Assembly (NCBI GenBank): GCA_030770535.1
Contig: JASVEC010000012.1
Coordinates: forward strand, 62,001 to 126,000
Direction: 5' to 3'
Length of the DNA stretch: 64,000 nucleotides
Origin: Batkoa obscura
Lineage: Eukaryota > Entomophthoromycota > Entomophthoromycetes > Entomophthorales > Batkoaceae
Positions 57,301 through 64,000 of this stretch are shown one piece after another. Below the pieces are notes generated by a model, which saw nothing but the letters and a program-made list of their open reading frames with translations, did not search any database and was not told where the DNA came from. A program made the position numbers and the translations under genes. Positions within the stretch are counted from its first letter, which is position 1. Each line of letters begins with the position of its first letter.

Positions 57301-60300
57301 GTCTCTATTCCTGAATCAGAAGATATCCCTGCACTGTCTATATTGCTTTCAGTAAAGCTAAATCCTTGATCTGGAGTAATCTCATCTTCATTTAAAATTT
57401 TGTCAACGTATTCAATTTCAGATAACTCACTAATAGTTTGAATTGACCTTATAGACCTTAAACTTTGCTCAACTACCCCATGCTCAGAGCTTGTTAGTAC
57501 TTCATCGTTTGTAGAATGCATAGAATTGTATGTATCTTGTTCATAGATAGAACTGTTTTTAAATGAATATTCCTCTACCAAATTTTCATTTGAAATCGGC
57601 CAATCTTCTTCGTTTTTATCTTCAACACCTGAAGGTCCCACTAATTCTTGGTATCTTTTTAATAGCTCATATTCATTCCCGGTTACATCAGGGAGTTTTT
57701 CGATGATTATATTCTCTTGATCAAGCACTATATTAGAGTTTGTCCTTGGATCGACTTCTCTACTGATTGCATCTAAGTTTTCTTGCGTGTCTTCATCTAA
57801 ACCTAAATATATTAAAATTCATTTAAAAGCTATAAAAATCGAAAATTACCCCGACTTCCTATCGATTCATCGTCGCTAGGGGAATACCCGTCTCTATCAG
57901 TATCAGTATCAGTATCAGTACCAGTATCAATATCACTGGCTTTAAAATCAGCTATGTTAAATTCAGAGCTGTCAGATCCATCATCTTCTGAAAGTTTGTT
58001 TTCATTTGCTCCATCACTAATAATATTATTAAAAGCAACTAAATTTGTATTATCTTTGTCACTGTGTTGTTGACTTATATTCTGAGGCGATTCAGCAATA
58101 ACACTAGTATCGGGAATAATAATTTTTTCAAAGCTAATGTTATCATTTTCTTCATTTTGCGAAGATTGATTTAGTATTGGATCAATAGTATCGCCAGTGA
58201 TTGCTTTTTCTTCTTGATTTGATAAATTCATATTTGGGAAAGTCGACGATTTTGGTGTACTAGCAGAGGATTTTTCAGATTCTAAATCCTTTTGAGTATC
58301 TTCTACCTCAGTCAAAGCCCCAGATGAAGCTAATTCAGCTATTGGGCTTAATTCTCTGTCAAAATAGTCATCAGGAATTTCCAGGTCTTCTCTAGGAGCT
58401 AAACCTTTTTTAATATCATTCATTGATTCAAATTCTCGTAGTATATGAATGTCCTTTTTTATTTTTTTATCTTTCGTATCAAAGGGATCTCTTTTGTCTT
58501 CGATATCCCCCAAATCATCGCTATTCTGTGAAGATAATTCCCCAGAAAAAACTGTATTTGATTCCTTAGGTTTTTCATTATCAAAGCCTTCATACTGTAG
58601 ATCTTTTGGTGGGTTTTTTTCATATTCTTGAACTTCAACAAGAGAATCTGATTTAACCCTTGGAAAGCTCATATTAACTAATCCACCAGATATATCTGTA
58701 CCGGCTGAATGATCGCTTGTTTTGTTATTGTTCGACATGTCCTTTTCAAGCACAACACCTGGTCTCTCATTTGATTCATCTTCAACACTGGTACTACTGG
58801 ACTTAGACTCATCTTTATTAATTTCTTTATCTCTCAGTAGATCTTCGTCCTCAATATTGGTTGATTTTATAAATTTTTCACCCTCAATCAAATAGTGGGG
58901 AAGTGGAGACAAGTCTTGATCGCTCTCAGGGAAGTCATCAGAAATTGGGGTAATATCTTGGTCATCTTCTGAACTTAAGTTATCATCGTCCAAACTTTTG
59001 CTATCTTGTTTATGTAGAGAAGAATCCGGGGCTAGAGTAGGTTCTTGAGTTTTTTTCATAAATCTCTCTAAGTTTTCAGAAACTAATTCAGAGTTTAAAT
59101 AGGCTTTGTTATCCTCTAATAAGATGCCATACTCATTTTGGCTATTTACCTTTGAGTTTAGCTCTGAAGGAACTAATTTATCGCCTTCCCATAAAAATAG
59201 TGAGGTTGGTGCTGAATATTTGATTCTAGACTTCAGTGAAAGGTACTCTTTGCTAGGAAGAATAATTTCTTCGTAGCTTTTCTCTTTAAGCAGATTTTTC
59301 TTAAAAGCCCTATAAGCCTCTCTACTTTTTCTACTAAGCCTATAGTAGTATTCACTGCTTTCTTTACAAGCGATTGTGATTCCTTCATATTCGGTTTTCC
59401 TTATTCTTCTTTTATTATTTTTTCCTTCACTTAATGATTTTTCAATTACCAACTGGGAATCACTTCCTTTTTTGGCATTGCTCGAATTCACTGAAGTTAC
59501 TATTTCAACCGTATTGCTTTCACCAGAAGTTATATCGCTACTCATATTAGAATTCAATGACCCAGAATCATGGTTGTCTAGGATTGATCTTTTTTCAGGT
59601 TCAGGATTATTTTCAGTTTCATCAAGGGATTCTGCTTTCATAGTTAAAGAATTATCCTTTAGGTCGGACATAATTGAAGATGAATCAGTTGAGATTTTAC
59701 TTTGGATTCCTACGTCATCCTCCTTAGCTAGCCCAACATTTGGCTCTGACTTCAACGGAACCATATCATTATATTTATCAGATATTTGATCTGTGCCTTG
59801 ACTCGAATCTAGCTCTGAAATCTCTTCATCTACCTCAACTTCTTTATCCATGTTTCTTATTAACTCCTCAGCTTCTTTTTTTATTGCTTCAAAATCCATT
59901 CTGCTACTATTATTTGAACTTGAGTTCTTAGAGTCTTCTATTTGAAAATTACCACCTTCATCATTTGAAGGAAATTCATATTTTTGGTCTGAATTAACTA
60001 TTAATATTTAAAATAAGTTGTTATATAAAACAGTTGTATTAAATTACCTATAGATTTGGGCCCTGGTAACTCACTTGGATCAAATTGTTTGGCATCTACT
60101 AAACCCTCACTTATATCATCAGCCGCTTTCTCAATCTCATCATTTTGACTTGTACTTTTTGTACTACTATCAGAGGAAATACTCGAGCCATTACTACTTG
60201 AATCAATGTGATTGTTTTTATTATCTTTAGTACTATTATCCGAATCTGAGTGATTAATTATACTTATCTTAGTATTATTATTTAAATCCGGTTGACTAGT

Positions 60301-63300
60301 TATACTAGCTTCGGTATTGTTATTTAAGTCTGGTTGATCAATCTTATTAATTCCACTACTGTTATTACTGAAAGTTCTACTTAAATGTTGATTATTGCCA
60401 ATTTCATTAAAAAACGCGCCGTGATTAAAATTCAAATCATCCAAAGCTTCATTTAGCAAGCTATTATTATCTGTAGTGTTGCTAACATTATCACTTCTAT
60501 GCAGTGTGTTTGCTTTAAAGTCTTTTTTGAATTCAATTGTAAATGTTTTTGACGTATTATAGTTGCTTTCATTTAATTGGAAATTTAAAAATGAGTTTCT
60601 TCTTTTTACAGGACTTGATATTGATCTATAAAACCTTAATGAACGCTGATATTGACAAGGATAATCATTAGTGTTAAACAAATTCATTTTTTCAATGTTT
60701 TCATTTTCAATATTTTGACAATTAAATTGAGTAATCAGGTTACGTATGTTTAAAACCTTATTATTATCGATTGGTGATACTGCTTTTTCACGGTTTAACT
60801 CTACAGAATTCAATGATATGTTTCTAAAAGAAGGCTGAGTTGATAAATATGTACTTTGTAGATCAAATAAAGAAATAGAAGTGTCAGTAGTTGTAGTTGT
60901 AGTTGTACTTGTTGATGTAGATCTAGAACTAATAGAAAGTGAAGAGATCCTATCTAATTCTTTATGCTCAGCCTCTAACATTTCTTCAAATGTTTTGTTT
61001 TTAGTATCCCATTTTTCAAAGTCAATAAGACTTTTCCTAAGAGCTTCTTTAGCCAATTCCGGGTTCCTTCCTTGTTCTTCTTGCTCTCTCCTAATTGAAT
61101 TTAACGCTTCTAAGTCTTTAATTAACTCTTTTAACCTTGATAACTCTTTATTAGTTCCTAAATTCTCCAAAAGAATGTCAAATTTCTCTATTGACTGAGC
61201 AAATGTATCTAAGAAGGCATAATCGTTAAGCAAACATTTACTGACTAATAAAAGCTCTTCATATTCTTTTATAATGGAAATATAAAGTATATTCAGGCTT
61301 TGTTTTACTTCAAGATCCTTAAACTCTCCTTTTTCGGATATCGACAAAATCTCTTCCAAATCATTAAAAATTGCATCTTTTCTCAGGGTAAACTCTCTCA
61401 ATAAATCAAATTTTAAATTCATATCATTGGATTCAACATCCTCTTTATAATTTTTAATCCCCAAACAATCTAAAATAGCAAACAAACGACACAAGCATTT
61501 TGTAGCTTTTTCCAAATAATTATTATAAAAATCGAAGTTGAATTCCAAATCTAAAACCATTTGAAAGAGCTTCTCTAATAAATCTACCGGCTCTGCAGAA
61601 TAATCATCAACTAAATTAGCTAAGGCTTTACGACATATATTACTATCTCTTAGCATAATTTTAGATGTTTTGCCTTCTTGCTTCATTAAAACCACCTTTT
61701 CATTCTCTTTTTTAAAGTGAAGATCGTCATCATCATCAGACACATTAATAGTTACATTTTCTCGTCTAAATAATATGATATTATGGCTGTCACCAACGGA
61801 ATTGGCTGATCTATTTGATATGATACTGCATCTTCTTCCCTTGGGTTTATTTGAATCCACCGAGTTCCTGTTTTTATTATTGCTGCTTTCTGCCTTTAAC
61901 ATTTCAATTTCAAGCATTGAATCTTCATTTTTATCGTGTGATTCAATCGATGATTTTTCGCTTTCATTGCCTTCTTTACTTTCCACTTCTTCCTGTAGAA
62001 TATCTTCCAGTTTTATCGTCTTTGCCGATAAAGTTGAGGCCCGAAGACTGCTCCTGGTTTTGCCCAAGTTGTGGACCTTGTATTGTTTAATTGTTGTAGT
62101 GGATATAACCGAATCCCTATTCATTTGATTCATACTTGACTTGGTTGATAATTGATATTCCTCTAAAGTTTCCATCTTTTCTTTAAATTTTATCCTAGGT
62201 TCATCTTTATCTGAATTGATTTCTTCATTCGATGACTCCGTTAGGATACTATCTTCTCTTTTATTAGATTCATTTGATGTTATAGATTTTATATCAATTT
62301 CTTGGACAGACGTCTCTGTTGAATTATCATGCTGGATTCCACCTGAAGTAATGGACACGGAGTCATTGTGTTGCGCTGGATCTTCAACAGTTTTATTATT
62401 ATCAATTCTGTTATGCATGTTACTGCCATCCATGTTGATTTTATTTGAAGATCGGTTACTTACGCTAGAATGGATAGAGTTTGATTTACTCAAACTATTG
62501 GGATCTCTAGACTTTATTGAAGATGCTTCACTTGTTTGGACAATACTTTCATCTAATTTCGAATGCATTGATTGAATTTCTTCATCTTTTGGCGCTTTTT
62601 GTGTTTTTATAGGTTTAGAGTTACTTTTATTTGAATTTATTGAAACTTTATCTTCTAACACCTTTTGTTTATCGCTCAATTTATCAATAGGGCCTTTTGA
62701 CTTCAATGATAAATTTTCTTTACTAGAATACTCAGGATCAGCTAATTTGATGCTTTGCTTTTCACTGTTATCCAAGTTTTCGCTATAGTTAGTGCTTACT
62801 GTATTATTTAATACTATGTTTATAGAAGATTTATCTGGTTCATCAAAAGACATTTTAATTTTATCAATCTGATCTATCGGCATATCAACTTTAATATTAA
62901 TGGAGCTAATATTTAGTATGCCGTTTGTAGAAGATTCATGTACTTTAGCATCATCAGTTTGCCTTAAGCTAGTCTGGAGTGAAGCTATTGAAGTTGCTTT
63001 TGATGTATTTGATTTTACAGATTTTGTATTACTAACCATACTTAAGTTACTTGTCATATTAGATATACATGACTCCTCTACGAGCGAGTTTTGATCTGAG
63101 TGATCTTCTAAATAATCAGATTCCTCCTCCGAATCTCGGTAATTTGATGGATGAGACGTTGAATAATCAGAATCTTCTACTGATTCAATTGGAGTTGAAT
63201 CATACCCAGTTGACGATATTGTCTCACTGGTTGTTTCAGTTTCATCAGAACTTGAGGTCAAAAAGGAATTTATGCTTGGTTTATTTGATATAGATACTTG

Positions 63301-64000
63301 ATTTAACGAATTATCATCATAAAGTCCTGTTTCTACATTTACTTCGCTTTCAATAGAGTAATTTGATTCATCAGAGCTTTTCAGGATATTTGAAGCAAAA
63401 CTATTTTCATTTTCTAAGATAGCTGAAGCCAAACTTTCCTTAGAATAAGTTGGAGATTTAATGTACCCTTCATCACTATCATTTGTACTGATGTTAATTT
63501 TACTCTTTTCCTGGTTTTTGACGTTTAAATCCTTATCTTCCGAACCTTCAATTTCAATTGAGGCTAGTTCATCCTCTTTACACGGAACTACGGCTTCAGA
63601 TACATCCTCTACCTCATGGCTTTCTTCTGATAAAACGGAGACTTCTTTTATTATAAAACTGTCCCATTTAGTATTCCTAGGACTTATGCCAACTCTTTCT
63701 TCTGAAACTATATTTGAGTTTGTTTAAAATACTAGTATAAAAAACAAGTAAACTACCTATTTGATTATCAATAGATGAAGATTCTTCATCAGTAGTTCCG
63801 AATTCCATTATATTCACCTTGCTTACCCCAAGGATTTCAGCATCTATATTATTATCTGAAATGATTTCATCTTCAATTGTTAATGAAGATGTATTGTATG
63901 CGTCCATTTCATTAAGCACTTTTTGTATTTCTTCTTCGTTCATTGCGATTGATGTCGAAAATAATGAGCCACTTATTGACGCATTGTCCTGTACTAAGTT
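54384..64000 (-). CDS. Giant Ras guanine-nucleotide exchange factor (5' end beyond window)
   Basis: Four exons visible: beyond 64000 to 63757, 63707-60048, 59997-57850 and 57802-54384, giving more than 3,100 residues with the start not in view. The last exon holds a RasGEF_N/REM module (about 55,800-55,400; YKDGMLIYATIKALVEKL, then FIETFLLTFRAF) and the CDC25 catalytic domain (about 55,200-54,520; MEVARQLTIMDCKSF, HELIGLEFSKKD, RVGENLLILKNYNSL, LPFLGIYLTDLTF). It should load GTP on a Ras/Rap GTPase. Upstream sequence is mostly Ser/Asp/Glu-rich and disordered, with one helical segment of about 250 residues in exon 2 (LFQMVLDLEFNFDFYNNYL onward). All three introns are 48-51 bp and in phase 1. 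The joins come from splice signals and frame. One large gene is more likely than separate genes, because no ATG/stop boundaries occur at the junctions. Confidence 0.78.
57897..57930 (-). repeat. In-frame Asp-Thr microsatellite in RasGEF gene
   Basis: A hexamer run encodes alternating Thr-Asp (TDTDTDTDTDRD) near the end of exon 3. It is likely length-polymorphic. Confidence 0.8.
60230..60345 (-). repeat. Tandem Asn-rich unit in RasGEF gene
   Basis: Three related units, PDLNNNTEASITS, PDLNNNTKISIIN and SDSDNSTKDNKNN, in the disordered part of exon 2. Confidence 0.7.

Noticed and set aside
54979-63727. Many plus-strand Leu/Ser/Phe-rich frames across the RasGEF gene
   Set aside because: They are antisense shadows of Glu/Asp/Ser-rich coding sequence. 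The minus-strand frames contain the real domains and splice sites.

Overview
The window is nuclear DNA of a very AT-rich fungus. The evidence is a fungal-type (Cet1-like, tunnel-fold) mRNA-capping RNA triphosphatase, fungal orthologues such as Cym1, Hul5, Lcp5 and Spt2, and many introns of about 45-70 bp with GTA-type donors and TAG acceptors. Several genes carry 5-20 introns, unlike budding yeasts. The AT content, long gene-poor spacers and Asn-rich inserts would suit an early-diverging lineage, but I cannot place the species from sequence alone.

Layout. 0.8-6.4 kb: an F-box/LRR-like protein, the chromatin protein Spt2 and the ribosome-biogenesis factor Lcp5/neuroguidin. 6.5-11.2 kb: a CENP-B/pogo-derived protein divergent from Lcp5, the RNA triphosphatase and a four-helix MARVEL-like membrane protein. 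12.6-13.9 kb: a decayed kelch membrane-protein gene whose 5' end abuts a mobile element. 15.3-26.2 kb: a mitochondrial-type acyl-CoA synthetase, the beta subunit of cytosolic Phe-tRNA synthetase and the presequence protease Cym1. 27-33 kb: repeats, a small secreted-peptide gene and two duplicate small membrane proteins. 33.3-41.6 kb: a Hul5/UBE3C HECT ligase, a WD40 protein and a lipase-like hydrolase. 41.6-47 kb: a gene desert with another secreted-peptide gene and inverted repeats. 47.1-50 kb: two tail-to-tail UNC93-like transporters. 50-54.4 kb: desert. 54.4-64 kb: one enormous RasGEF gene running off the right edge.

Two things stand out. First, a terminally inverted element of about 100 bp, with the look of a MITE, occurs at least 17 times plus one remnant. 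All copies lie between genes, one is nested in another with flanking direct repeats, and two form a head-to-head inverted pair. Second, three scattered loci share an N-terminal secretion signal, and two of them share a short mature domain with a C-x8-C motif; one of these two is broken. These loci appear to form a small secreted-peptide family that I do not recognise. A second repeat family of about 240 bp has three copies. The housekeeping genes otherwise look ordinary and form no obvious functional cluster.
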